Shown: positions 21,172 to 32,597 of the stretch, piece by piece
Numbering within the stretch: position 1 is the stretch's first letter
How the letters are laid out: the number at the start of each line of letters is the position of its first letter
Origin: Amorphophallus konjac
Lineage: Eukaryota; Streptophyta; Magnoliopsida; Alismatales; Araceae
Length of the DNA: 64,000 bases
Assembly (NCBI GenBank): GCA_022559845.1
Contig: CM040128.1
Span: 220,891,643 to 220,955,642 of the forward strand
Direction: 5' to 3'
The notes under the pieces: model-generated
What the model was told of the DNA's origin: nothing
What the model saw: only the letters and a program-made list of their open reading frames with translations
Databases searched by the model: none
Position numbers and translations under genes: made by a program

Positions 21172-23675
21172 TGTTGGGTGCACAACTGGGATCTAGAGGG
21201 AGGTGAATAGATCCCTTTAGGAGTTTATGCCCAAATAAAAGAACTACATCTAATTCAAACTAAGTAGGAATTAAGATAGCAGAAATACTTGTCACTGAAC
21301 TGAATTAATGGACAGGAGAAAAAAGGATGCTCACAAGAACAACACTAAATCTTATTGAAGCTGGAGAGTAGACATCTGAACTAAAACTGCTTGCAGCAGA
21401 AAATCAATCTGAATGAAAACTAGGATGTAAAATACTGAACTTTTCTGAATTCAATAAAAAGCCAGATATCTGACTGAAGCAAAACACCAAGCACCAATCT
21501 AGCAATTATAGGTTTAAATAGAAATAATGATGCAAGACTAATAATGCCCACAACAGCGATCCAATCTAGACAATGAATGTACACAGACAATACCAGCAAT
21601 GAGTTGAAATTGATTTGTCAAATAGAAATGAACTGATCAAGTCAAGGTTCATACAGAACCAGATTCGAACACAAAATAGGTAATGCAATGGTGAACATAT
21701 ATTAACTAAAATGAACATGCACTCACGCATAAGACAAGTTTATCAACAAGAACTCACTGAAGTGCTTAACATATAATCACCCTGTGAAGGAGGTAGAAGA
21801 TAGGGATCAAGCACACAATGGCAAACCACAATGGACAATGATTTTTAGGTGGTTTAGTTTGCACCCAGCAGACCTACATCCACCCCCCACTCAAACCGAG
21901 TGAGGATTCCCTTGCTTAACAGTAAGAACGTGGAGAACCCTCCACTACAACGGCTGCTGAATAGCTTGAATGAGGGAAACAAATCCCTCACACTTGATAT
22001 TGCTCCCAACAAAATTAAAAACCCTGCCACAGGCAGTGACCAGAGGAACTCATCCTCTCTTCTTGTGAAACCTCAGAAGGAACCCGGAGAACCAGTTCTC
22101 CCTTCTTCTGAAAGCTCGGAAGGCAACCGAAGGAACAATCCTCTCTTCCTCTGATACCTCAGAGGGAAACCTGATTCCAGAATAGGGAATCGTAATTACA
22201 ACTTAGAAATGAAAAAGAACAAAAGGAAAAACACAATGGAAAGCAAAGGAAAAGATATCTCTAAGGAGCAGGATGGCTCTGGATTTGATCCACGAGGCCA
22301 ATCTTCAGGCAAATCTTCAAGTATTAGCTTGGCTGCACTCTGATATAACTCTCACTCGCACTGGGTCTACAAATCTGGGCTCTCGATCTTGCTCTCTCTT
22401 TTCTTCCTCTTCTTCTCTCACACTCTCACTCAACTTCTCCTCGAAATGCTCTTCTCAATTTCCTCTCTGAAGGACTCTTCTCGATCTTCTCAATTTCCTC
22501 TCTGAAGGACTCTTCTCTACAAATCTGGGCTCTCGATATTGCAGCCCCTTGCTGCACTCTCTTCAAAGGAAGAAGACAGGTATATATAGAACAAAGTTGG
22601 GCAATTTCTGGGGAGAATTATCTTTAGATCAGGAATCTCATTGGTCCAGGTGTTCCAGCAGAACATTCTCCTCCAGAAGCCTTCTGGAATAAGTGCCACA
22701 TATTTTAGGATCACGTCCCAATAATTGAGTTCAAAGGCATATGCTTCACTTGAATAACTCACGTGCTGCTCAGATATTTTCTTATGCGTCGACTCCATTT
22801 GGATATAGCATCGACTCAATCTTGTTTGGCAATTGAGTTTGGGCAGAAATCACTATTTGGTGTCAACGCTATGGTGCAATTGCATCGACTCTGTCATTGC
22901 ATTTTGACCAAGATCTTACAAAGGAGCTCGTTCGGTGTCGACTCCTTTTCACCATGGGGTTGACTCCAAATATGTTGCAGATGCCTGGACAGACTGTATG
23001 ACCTCTGGGGTCGACTCTGAGAGTTGACACCTTATTCCTGAACAGAGATTTGCTGATACCTATCTTGGCTGCGTCAAGTCTGCTTCATCATGGGGTTGAC
23101 TCCATCTTGCTTTGTAGATGCACCTAAATGTGTGCTGACCCTTTTTGAAGCTTTAGATGCATGTAAGAAGGCTTTTCATGGCTTTCAGTTGACTCCAAAA
23201 CACCAGTGCTCTTAGTAAGATATCTGTGAACCTGATTGACCATTCTTTGGCATTTGATCCCAGCACTTCCAAAGCATATCTAATGAAACCAGTCTGCTTA
23301 ATTTAAATATGTTTTCAGACTTGAATGATTTTGGGCTTGAAATGCTTGATTGCCTTCATGAGATTTCATCAACCCTACTGAACTGACACTATCTGCTGAC
23401 CTGCAGACATCATATCTGAACTTTTCCAAGTCCAAGTCGACTTGAGTGTGTCCAAGTCTACTTGCTCCATCTGAATTTCATTGAACTGAATTATTCTAAA
23501 CTTCAGAAAAAGACAAGTTATTCTGTATGCAGAAAACAAAGACATTTGACATCATTAAAATCACAAGCGACAAGCGACTCACAAATGAATCATACAACTC
23601 ACCTCACAAATGATTCATACGACTCACAAATGAGTCATAGTGTTTGACATTATCAAAAGCACCCGGGACACAATA
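21172..23675 (-). repeat. El-2 5' LTR (about 2.5 kb)
   Basis: The LTR ends CCCAACA at 21,172 in element sense. The other end reads TATTGTGTCCCGGG, a decayed TGTTGTG start, followed by the TTTTGATAATG word typical of this group. It contains a minus-strand TATA box (22,581-22,588), one CACGTG (22,760-22,765), a CT-rich tract (22,380-22,510) and a decayed GTCGACTCC array (22,786-23,232), then AAGTCGACTTG (23,434-23,444). Many units read GTTGACTCC or CATCGACTC, consistent with CpG decay. Confidence 0.75.
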
Positions 23676-24315
23676 TATTTTATAATATAGCACTGTTAAG
23701 ACATTGCTTTTATCAATGAGTATCATGTCCTATTTATGTTTCTGTTAAAAGGTGGACAGTTGATATACATGTGTGTTGTATAATGGTTGGTGTTTGTATA
23801 TGCTAATGAATTACAAATAATAGGATATGTGTACTAATTACATGTTAGGAATGTTTACCCTAATTTTAGCATTTTAGGATTGTTATTTTAGAACAATATT
23901 TAGAAATTGTAGCCCCTACACATTGGTCGTTTAGGGCACTTTGGGGAAGAAAATGTCCTTTAAATAAATTATTTCAAATGATTATTTTAGGATGGTTTTT
24001 AGAAGACTATCCTAAAATAGGTTATTTGGGGCAATTTGAATGAGAAATTACCCCTAAAACATCCTTAAGAGAGGCATTTGGTTAGTAAAACTACCCCTAT
24101 GAGATTAATTAGGGCCAATTTTTAGTGCCTCAAATGACAACATTAGGGGCGTTATTCAAAAAGTGCCCCCAAAACCTTTAGGGACGGAGGCAATAGTGAC
24201 ACATTTTAAATTACCCCTAAAACTCATCAAACTACCCCTAAAGGTATTTAGGGCATTTATCTCTATTTTTTAGGGTAGTTTTGAAATGCCCCTAAGTATC
24301 TTTTTTCTTGTAGTG
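23676..24315. mobile_element. CACTA (En/Spm) transposon, right terminus
   Basis: The segment ends TTCTTGTAGTG at 24,305-24,315, the inverse of the CACTACAAGAAA terminus of plant CACTA elements. Subterminal words ACCCCTAAA and TAGGGGCA recur on both strands over about 400 bp, and the sequence GGGACGGAGGC is typical of CACTA ends. No transposase frame is present. El-2 interrupts the left side. TAA (24,316-24,318) is the candidate 3-bp target duplication. Confidence 0.75.
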
Positions 24316-25961
24316 TAAATTGCTCTCAAATCTTTCTTCTTTGCACTAGGTTCACTCAGGCCAACTGCTAGGCTGCTCTCCTGTCTTTTCTTCTTCTCAG
24401 GTGCTCTTCAAAAATGCTCAGGGCGTCTCCTCAGTGCTCAGGGCATCCCCTGTCTTCCCTACGGTGAATGATGATATTTATAGTAGAGAATAATGGATAA
24501 TTCTCCATTTCCAAGGTATTTTCTAATTGTTCTATGTCAAAAATGGAATATTCTTACCTAGGACCTTTCTAGAACTCAAGCCACGTGTCTTGGAGGCGTG
24601 TGCTAATGATTGGGAAGAGAAATCACATGACTGGATGTGGCCTGCTTAAAAGCTCACTTACTTGTACGGCTGGCCTCTAGTTTGTCGACTAAGTAGACAG
24701 TTCTGTCGACTTGAACTTCATGTCTGTCGACTTGAGCTTTTCATTACTCTAAACCTTGAAATTATGGTCTGTCGTCTTAGTACTGCGAGCTCAGATGATA
24801 TCAGTCGACCTAGTTGGTTGGTAGGCTGACTTAGTGTTTCCTCGCACGAACATCCTTTAAGTCGAGCTGAGCAACCCTGAAGACGTCTGTCGACTTGATA
24901 GAGGCCAAGTCGATCTCTAAGCTCTGCTGACTATACCTTTCTTTGAGGTCAACACAGTGTTGAATTTGGTGTTTCTTTTTGTTGCCTCTGTCGACTCTTC
25001 TTCACATCTGTCGACTTTATTGTAGCTTAGTCGACTGATATTACCTTTCTCTGTCGACTCTTTTGTTGCGGGGAAAATTACTATCTTCCACAGTCTGCCC
25101 ATCTTCATCCAATATTTGTTGTCACACGAAATGACATCTTGAGCTTCCCGTTCTATGTCCTTTGTGTCTTGCCATACTCCTCATGTTCTTCAGCATTCCT
25201 TTTACCTTTCTGCTGATGTCTGTCGACTTTGGTTTGCAGCTGGGTCTTCTGTTGACTGGAGTTGCTTTGTCTGCAGGTTCTATAGACTTGTTGACATATC
25301 TGTCGACTTGAGTCTTATGTCTATCGACTTGGACTCTTGCATTGGTTGACCTTTCCATTTTCATAGGTCGACATTTCTATGTTCTGCTGCCACAGGTGAG
25401 GTCCCACATGCGAACCACATCGAATTCGAGCGAGCACGCGAATAGGGGAACATACTCGATTGACTGGTCATTTACTTCGGTTGAACGGTCATTTACTTCG
25501 GTCGACTGGTCATTTACTTCGATCGATCGGTCCATAAACCAGAACAGATCAAAATTACCAGTTTACTCAAATCGATCGACCGAATCCTTCTTTCTGTCGA
25601 CCGGACCATTTTCTGCAACTTTCAGAAAACTATGTTGAGATTCAGTTGACCGAATCTATGCCGCCAGTCGACTGATCAGCCCTTTTCATGTGATCTATCG
25701 ACAGAACTGTGATCCTGTCGACTTGGACTAAGGTCTTGTCGACATATACACCTAAAAAAAACACACAATAGAACCCCAATTAGTGTATATTTAATGCACT
25801 AAGTCCAACATACCTTGAATTGAACTTCTTGACATTTTTGGGCTCCTTTTGGACCTGATAATCACTTGGAGAAGGGTTAATCAAAAATTTGTTCAATCAA
25901 GCACAACGTAAGGTAAGAACTCATTTATTCCTTTCTCAAAATAAATAACCTGAACAACTAC
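24316..25961 (-). repeat. LTR-X, inner part, with GTCGAC palindrome arrays
   Basis: It looks like the U3 and promoter of another Copia-type LTR on the minus strand: TATA box CTATAAATA at 24,483-24,475, CACGTG at 24,582-24,587, and CT-rich leader sequence to the left. From 24,684 to 25,742 I count 17 exact GTCGAC sites. Most are in CTGTCGACTTG context; a subset at 25,450-25,680 is in CGGTCGACTGG or TCGATCGACCGAA context. The left part was cut by the CACTA insertion. The assignment is by resemblance, as no second copy is present. Confidence 0.6.
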
Positions 25962-26064
25962 GGAGGCTTTGACCAAAGCCTTGGACCGAGTCTCCTGAGG
26001 GTTTTGGCCATGCTCTGCTAGGGTTTCGGCGTCGTCCTCCTCCCCCACGGGGGAGGTTCATCCG

Positions 26065-27503
26065 ATGACTGATGTGGTGGAGCCTACCGTGAGGGCCTCC
26101 TCCCCGGTTCGTCCTGGGTCGTCTCGGACACCTTCCTTTGCGCAGGTTTTATCTTTGTCGCTCCCTCCTAAGCAGGTTGCACTGGCTGCGCGCGCACCTG
26201 CCTTCACCGACGAGGGAGAACTGGCAGTTTTCTTCTCGAAGGAGGAAGTCCTGCGATCTGAAGAACCTTTACGGTTCGCGATTGTGCGAAGTGCTCGTAT
26301 GGGCGGCCATCGATTCCAGAAATCAAATCCTGTTTGTCTCAGCGTCTTTCTTTGCGGAGGGATTTTGTTCTTAGTACTCTTAACCCGCGTCATCTTCTGT
26401 TGCAGTTTGAAGAGGAAGAGGATTTTGTCCAAGTTTTGGTTCGTAAAAGTCTATATATTAAAGGCTTTGTCTTTCGGTTCTTTCGATGGTCCAACCCTTT
26501 CGATTTTGATGCTGATCCCACTTTGCTTCCGACGTGGGTTGGTTTTCCTAACTTACCTGTGAACTTCTATAACCCGGACTATCTAAGGGCCATTGCTAGT
26601 AACCTAGGACAGGTTCTGCGCATTCATGATGCTTTGTTGGCCTGGACTCAAACGGCGGAAGCCTTGGTTTATGTTGATTTGGATATTGCTTTGAAGCTGC
26701 CGGAGAGGATCTGGATTGGCTGTGGTGACGGGGATGGCTTCTGGCAACCCGTTAAATTCTATCGGGTTCCACCGGTGTGCTCCCATTGCAAGCGTTTAGG
26801 TCATGCTGTGGGTGAGTGTAGGAAGAAGGCTAAGGGTGCACATGCTGCTACCAAGGTAACGGTGAGGGCGTCCGCCCCGATTGATTCAGGTAATCCTGGT
26901 AAAGCTTGGCGAGTGGTGGGAAATAGAAAGGTGACAGCTTTATCAGTCCCATCAGGGCCGTCTGTTATTCCTGTTCATAATAGCTTTGAGCGTCTTCACC
27001 ATAATTTATCTGACGGTGGTTTTGATGGGGAGAGAGAGTTCATGGCTGCTGTAGTGCCTAAGGGCCCTAATAATGCTGAGGAGATTAATTGTATTGAGGC
27101 TCCTGTTGTTGTTGAGAGGGGTAATAATTGTATTTCTGGCTCTTCTGTGGGGCTTCCTTTTTCTGCTGTTAATGCTGCATCCACCGTTGTGCATGGGTAT
27201 GCTCACGAGGAGGGGCATGAGGCCCGACCCTTACATCTTGTTGAACACCCGCCACCGTCTACGACGGAAGCGGCTGATAAGCAGATTTCTACGGCGCCGC
27301 CGAGCAGTTTCTGTCCTGACCCATGTAAGGAAGGTGTTTTCATGCAAGTTCCCATAAATGCTTCCTCGAGGGCATCGGCTGAGAATATTTTTATGGAAGC
27401 TACTGTTATGAACAAGGCAGGCGGATCTAAGAATGTGGTAGGGGTTTGCACTAGGTCTCAAGCCAAGATGCCTAGGGGTGAGTCAGGGAATTTGTCTTCA
27501 TGA
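26065..27503 (+). pseudogene. LINE ORF1: DUF4283 and zinc-knuckle nucleic-acid-binding protein, one frameshift
   Basis: This would be the RNA-binding ORF1 protein of a plant L1-type LINE. The ATG at 26,065 opens a frame that fails near 26,290, where one base appears deleted. The continuing frame runs to TGA at 27,501-27,503. Downstream of the shift it shows the DUF4283 core (SLRRDFVLSTLN, LLLQFEEEEDFVQVL, WVGFPNLPVNFY) and one CCHC knuckle, CSHCKRLGHAVGEC, about 240 residues from the start. The C-terminal half is Ser/Pro/Val-rich without a recognised domain. The stop overlaps the ORF2 start as ATGA. Confidence 0.85.
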
Positions 27504-30500
27504 CTTGCCATGCTTTGTTTTGGAACATTAGAGGCATATCCAATAAGGCCTCGAAAAGGTCCCTTAAGCTCATGTGTAGGAGGTATGGTTTACAATTCCT
27601 TGCTATTCTTGAACCAAAAACACCTTTGAGTAGAGCTTCTTATATCAGCCGATTTCTGCATATGGATTATTATGAGGTTAATCTGGTAGACGAGTCTAAA
27701 ATCTGGATTCTATGGAATAATCCTTTTTCCTTTAATCTCATCTCTTCCTCTTCTCAGCATGTTACTGGTTTACTCTTGAGAGGTGGCACTGCGATTTGCA
27801 TGGTTTCTGAAATTTATGCCTCCTGTGACGTTACAGCACGGAGGTGTCTGTTTGATGAGTTATTAACTGAGGCTAGCTTTGTCACTTTGCCTTGGATTAT
27901 TGGTGGAGATTTTAATTGTATTGCTGATCCTTCTGAGAAGTGGGGAGGTCTGATGCATTGTACTCATTCCATGCTTGATTTCAATGCCTTCTTATCTGCG
28001 GATGGTCTTTTGGACGCGGGGTTTAAGGGGCCAAATTTTACCTGGTCCAATAATAGAGTGGGCATTGCGGCGATTTAGGCGAGATTGGATCGTGTTCTGA
28101 TTAATATCCAGTGCCAGGTTTCGTTCCCTGGGTTATCTGTGGAACATTTATCTCGGGGTCCATCAGACCATGCCCCTCTGTTGCTTTATCTAAATGATAT
28201 TAAATTACAGCTTCCTCGTTTTATCTTTCAGAAAATGTGGCTGGATTATGCAACTTTCCACCTCTGTGTCCAGCAAGCTTGGCTGCGGCAGGATTGTAAC
28301 AGTCCTAATTCGATTGTTAGATTGCAGCTCAAATTGAAAGCGGTTAAACAGGCCTTGCGTTCTTGGAACAAGTTGGTCTTCGGTCGACTTGAGGAGCAAC
28401 TGAAAATAGCTGAAGATATTGTGTCTACTAGGCAACAGGTGTTCGACGATAATCCCTCTGATGTCAATAGGGCTTCTTTAAATGCTGCTAATGCGGAGCT
28501 GAGGTGGATTCTGCATCGTAATGAGGTCTTTTGGTCTCAAAAGGCCAGGGTGCAGTGGCTGGGGGAGGGGGACAGGAACACAAGTTTTTATCATGCAGTT
28601 GTACATGGGAGAAGGAGGAGAAGTTTTATCCACAGGCTCAAGGTGGATAATGCTTGGTGTGAGGACCAAAATGTCCTTAGAAGTGAGGCCGTGCATTTTT
28701 TTACTCATCTTCTTTCGTCTGAACATCATAGTATAGATAACGAGCTGTTGCAGGCGGTCCCCCAACTCATATCTGAGTTGCAGAACAAAGAGCTCATATC
28801 TCCTCCAACTGCAGCCGAAATTAAAGATGCTGTATGGAGTATGAATGGGGATAGTGCCCCGGGCCCGGACGGATTCACGGGTTGTTTTTATACTTCCTAT
28901 TGGGAGATTATTGGAAAGGACGTTGTTGAGGTGGTATGTGGCTTCTTCCAAGGCACCCCTCTTCCTAAGGGTGTTACCTCCAGCCTTATTACTTTGATTC
29001 CTAAAGTGAAAAATCCGACTCATTTTGGTGAGTTTCATCCCATCAGTTTATGTAATTTCAGCTATAAGATTATTTCTCGAATCCTCTGTGCGAGGCTCAC
29101 TACTATTCTTCCTTGTATCATTTCAATGGAACAGGGAGCTTTTGTCAAGGGTAGATCTATCCTTGACAATATTTCCCTCGCCAGGCAATTGATCTCCGAT
29201 CTTGGCCAGAAGGTGCGAGGTCACAATGTTGTGTTTAAACTAGATATGATGAAAGCGTATGATAGGGTGAAGTGGGATTTCTTATTGGCTGTGCTTCGGT
29301 GGTTTGGTTTCTGCAACCAATTCATTTCATATGTCTCTAAGATGATTTCTAATTGCTGGTTTTCCATTCTTTTCAATGGATCTCCAGCCGGGTTTTTCTG
29401 TTCCTCCCGCGACATTAGACAAGGAGATCCGCTTGCTCCAGCGCTGTTTATTATCATGCAAGATGTTCTTAGTCGGGGCCTTGCACACTTGCATATCCAG
29501 GGCCTTACGAAGCCTTTCTTCAGCCTGAGAGGCTGCCCAAGCATATCCCATCTATTATATGCAGATGATACTCTCATCTTCCTTAATGGTCATGCTACTA
29601 ATATTCGGATTATTTTGAAGTTTCTTCAGGTTTATGAAACCTCTTCGGGTTAGAAAATTAACCCGTCTAAAAGCAGTTTCCTCATATCTACGAAAGCTTC
29701 CCTGAGGGTGGTTTCTAATATCCGTGAGATTACCGGGTTTCGTCATCAGATAGGGACTCTCACCTATCTTGGTCTGCCCATCAGATCAGGTAGAACCCTT
29801 GTGGATGATTATAAGCAGCTTATTGATAATGTTAATGCTCGCATTTGCTCTTGGAAGTCCAGGTTCCTCTCCCAAGCTGGTAGGGCGGTTCTTTTAAACT
29901 CTGTGCTTTGCTCCATTCCGATTTATCTTGCTGCTGCTGCCTCTGTGCCAAAGTCCATTCTCTCTTACATTGATCGCCTCTGTGCGGGGTTCTTTTGGGG
30001 TGATGTTGATGGAAACCACCGAAGGCATTGGGTTCCATGGCATGTTATCCAGCGTCCTCAGATCGAAGGGGGGCTCGGCGTTCGTAGTCTGTGGCATGTT
30101 CAGCTATCCTTGGCGGTGAAGTTGGTCTGGAATATTTATCAAGGCACTTCCCTGTGGGCCATGTATGCAAGGCAGAGGTTCTTAGTCTTTAAAGGTGGGC
30201 TCTCCTTCTCCTCCCACCCACACGGCGTCCCAAGGAAGATGTTTCAGGCCGCTTGTGAGGTGGTTACTTCCAATACTCGTTGGGTTATTGGAGATGGCAG
30301 TAGGGTTGATTTTCTGGATGATATCTGGGCTGGGAACAAGCCGTTGAGGCCTCTTTTACACCGGCCATACCAGGGTTCTCCTGTTTCTGTCCGTGAAGTT
30401 CTTTGTAATGTGGCCCACCCTCTACGGTCGTTGCTGCCAGATTCCATCTCATTGGATGGCATAGGCTTATCTAACTATGAGGATAAATGCTTTTGGTCTT

Positions 30501-31621
30501 TATCGTATTCTGGAGATTTCTCTGTCAAAAGTGTGTATGATCTTGTTAGGCCGAAGGGTATTAGAAGGCATCCGTTGCTCTCCATCTGGAGTGGCTCTTT
30601 TAACAGACGTGCATCTATGTTTGCATGGAGAGTCCTCCATCATGCTGTACCAGTAGACTCACGTGTTGCTGAGTGCGGGGTCACGCTGGTATCTAGGTGC
30701 AATTGCTGTCGGGTACCGCACTCGGAAGATCTTAATCATCTCTTCTTACATAGTGATCTGGCCATGGCACTTTGGAATTGGATCTTGCCTCTCATTGACC
30801 CTGGTATTGGACTACAGCTTAATATCACTATGCGCCTTTGGGATATCTACACTGGATGAAATATTCATACCCCCTCCGGTTTTCTTGTTATTTACTCTTC
30901 CATTCTCCTTGTCTGGGAACTTTGGAAGGCCAGGTGCAAGATGCGCTTTGAAGGTTTGCATATATCAGCATCTAAAATCATCCATAACATTCACTTCTAT
31001 ATTAGTGCGGCTCTTGAGAAAAAAATATTCCATCAGAGTCCCACAAATCAACACTCTCAGGTGATCTCTGCTCTTGGCTTCAAGATCCGCTGCTCTACCA
31101 TGAAGGCTAAGCTGGTTAGGTGGATTCCGCCCCTTCAGGGTCTGGTGTTAAATGTTGATGGCGCAAGTAAAGGCAACCCGGGTTTATGTGGGGGTGGTGG
31201 CTATGTCTAGGATTGTAGTGGCAATCTTCTCTTGGCTTTAGCCCACTTTTATGGCTTTGGCAACATCTTGGTATCTGAAACCCATGCTCTTTGTGATGGC
31301 ATCAGATTGGCTAAGGAATATGGGCTACCGATCACTTGCATTCGCACGGATTCTGCAGTTTTGGCTAGTTCCTTATTGACCGGTGTAGCTCCATCTTGGA
31401 GGTGTCTGCGGTGGTGGCGCGACATCAACGAGTTTATCAAATCCTCGAGCATTCCTATTTCTCATGTGTACCGCGAAGCCAATCGAGTGGCTGACGCTCT
31501 TGCGTCTCATGCCTGCTATGCCGGTGTGAATGCTGTTGTTTCCTCTCCTTCTGATCTCCCCAAGAGCTGCTTTGGTGCATTAGTGTGTGATCGTTTAAGC
31601 ATTTTCTCTGTGCGATTGTAA
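27500..31621 (+). pseudogene. LINE ORF2: endonuclease, reverse transcriptase, zf-RVT and RNase H; four stops
   Basis: This is the enzyme for target-primed reverse transcription. One 1,374-codon frame has stops at 28,076 (TAG), 29,651 (TAG), 30,857 (TGA) and 31,208 (TAG) and no frameshift. The AP-endonuclease domain keeps FWNIRG, LEPKT, GGDFNCI, RLDRVL and SDHAPLL. The reverse transcriptase keeps GDSAPGPDGF, the LDMMKAYDRV motif, RQGDPLAPALF and YADDTLIF. A zf-RVT domain follows (FAWRVLHHAVPVDSR, CNCCRV, HLFLHSD). The RNase H domain has DGASKGNPG, SETHAL, RTDSAVL and EANRVADALA, so all four acidic residues remain. Three stops fit TGG changes and one fits CAG, all G:C to A:T transitions. Confidence 0.9.
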
Positions 31622-31785
31622 TTGGTCATGGGGATTTACTGCTCTGCATTTCTCTTTCAGGGGTATGCCCCGTAGTTCATGTACCTTTCTATAAATCTTA
31701 TAAAATCTTGTCAGTTAGGTATAGTAGTGGAGCGACCAAGCGCTCACCTACTCTCCTAACAGGTATTTATTAAAAAAAAAGAATC

Positions 31786-32370
31786 AACAACTACACAAGA
31801 CTTGGGAATTAGAGTCAATTCAAAAGTTCATTTTACAATTTAAAGTCCATGCCAACCATTTGTATAAATGAAATGCATTCACACTTGGCAATCAAGTTTC
31901 ATTCAGATTTCATCCAGTTCTCATTGTCCACTTTTAAATGACTCATTCACTCACACCATGAGGGGAATCAAAGTAAAAATCATTCAAAATATTATGAAGA
32001 TCAGAGTTTAAAAGCCAATAAAGATTTCATCATGATCCAAGAATTTAAACATGAGACTCCATGAAATGAAATCTTCACCCTTAAGAATATCTTTAATCAC
32101 ATTCATACTTCATCAAGGTATGTGCATCCATACACAACAATTCACACCAATTTTTATCGAATCATTACAAAGCATATTTCCACAACAACTTTCCAAACCA
32201 TTCAAAACCTCATGAAGAACACAACAACATGATAGTAATTAATCATAGTGAGATCATTATAAAAATCATCAACTCACACAATGAATCATAGTTGGATTAT
32301 TATCAAAAGCACAATAATGAATCATAGTTGGAGATCATCAAAACCACACATGAACCACACATCCACAACA
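31786..32370 (-). repeat. LTR-X, outer end
   Basis: This continues LTR-X beyond the LINE. The minus strand starts TGTTGTGGATGTG at 32,370 and has TTTTGATGATC 35 bases in, like the U3 starts of El-1, El-3 and El-4. The word AATCATAGTTGGA recurs near 32,282 and 32,315. The flank starts CGATT (32,371), a candidate target duplication whose partner is outside the window. Confidence 0.55.
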
Positions 32371-32566
32371 CGATTTTGCTAGGGCTAGATAGCTATGCAT
32401 GGTCTGATTTTCATATGAATTGTTGGATCATGTTTGAGCAAAAGTTAGGGTGCAATTTTATAGGAATATATTGTTATCAGGGTTTGTTGATCCATTCGTA
32501 TCGGTCGTACCGATCTTTTACTGGTACGGTATGATATAGATCGGTATCATTACATACCAAGATAAA

Positions 32567-32597
<31 letters not shown>

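Larger units (their letters stand above)
17098..23675 (-). mobile_element. El-2: decayed gag-only Copia-type element, 5' part
   Basis: The minus-strand order is 5' LTR (23,675-21,172), primer site, gag remnant (21,063-18,983) and noncoding 3' region, interrupted at 17,097 by the gypsy element. It matches El-1 in plan, gag domains, 5' leader and 3' modules but differs in LTR sequence and is more decayed. It appears to have inserted into a CACTA element at 23,676; a possible TATTT duplication there cannot be checked within the window. Confidence 0.8.
25962..31785 (+). mobile_element. Full-length LINE retrotransposon
   Basis: A 5.8-kb non-LTR element has ORF1 and ORF2, a short 3' UTR (31,622-31,770) and a poly(A) run ending at 31,780. 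AACAACTAC occurs directly before it (25,953-25,961) and just after the tail (31,786-31,794), a good target-site duplication. It inserted into LTR-X. Its coding frames keep their order and carry only substitutions plus one small deletion, so it is moderately old but complete. Confidence 0.88.

Noticed and set aside
23676..23700. Left CACTA terminus at CACTGTTAAGAC (23,691)
   Set aside because: It does not match the inverse of the right terminus (CACTACAAGAAA) and lacks a TAA duplication.
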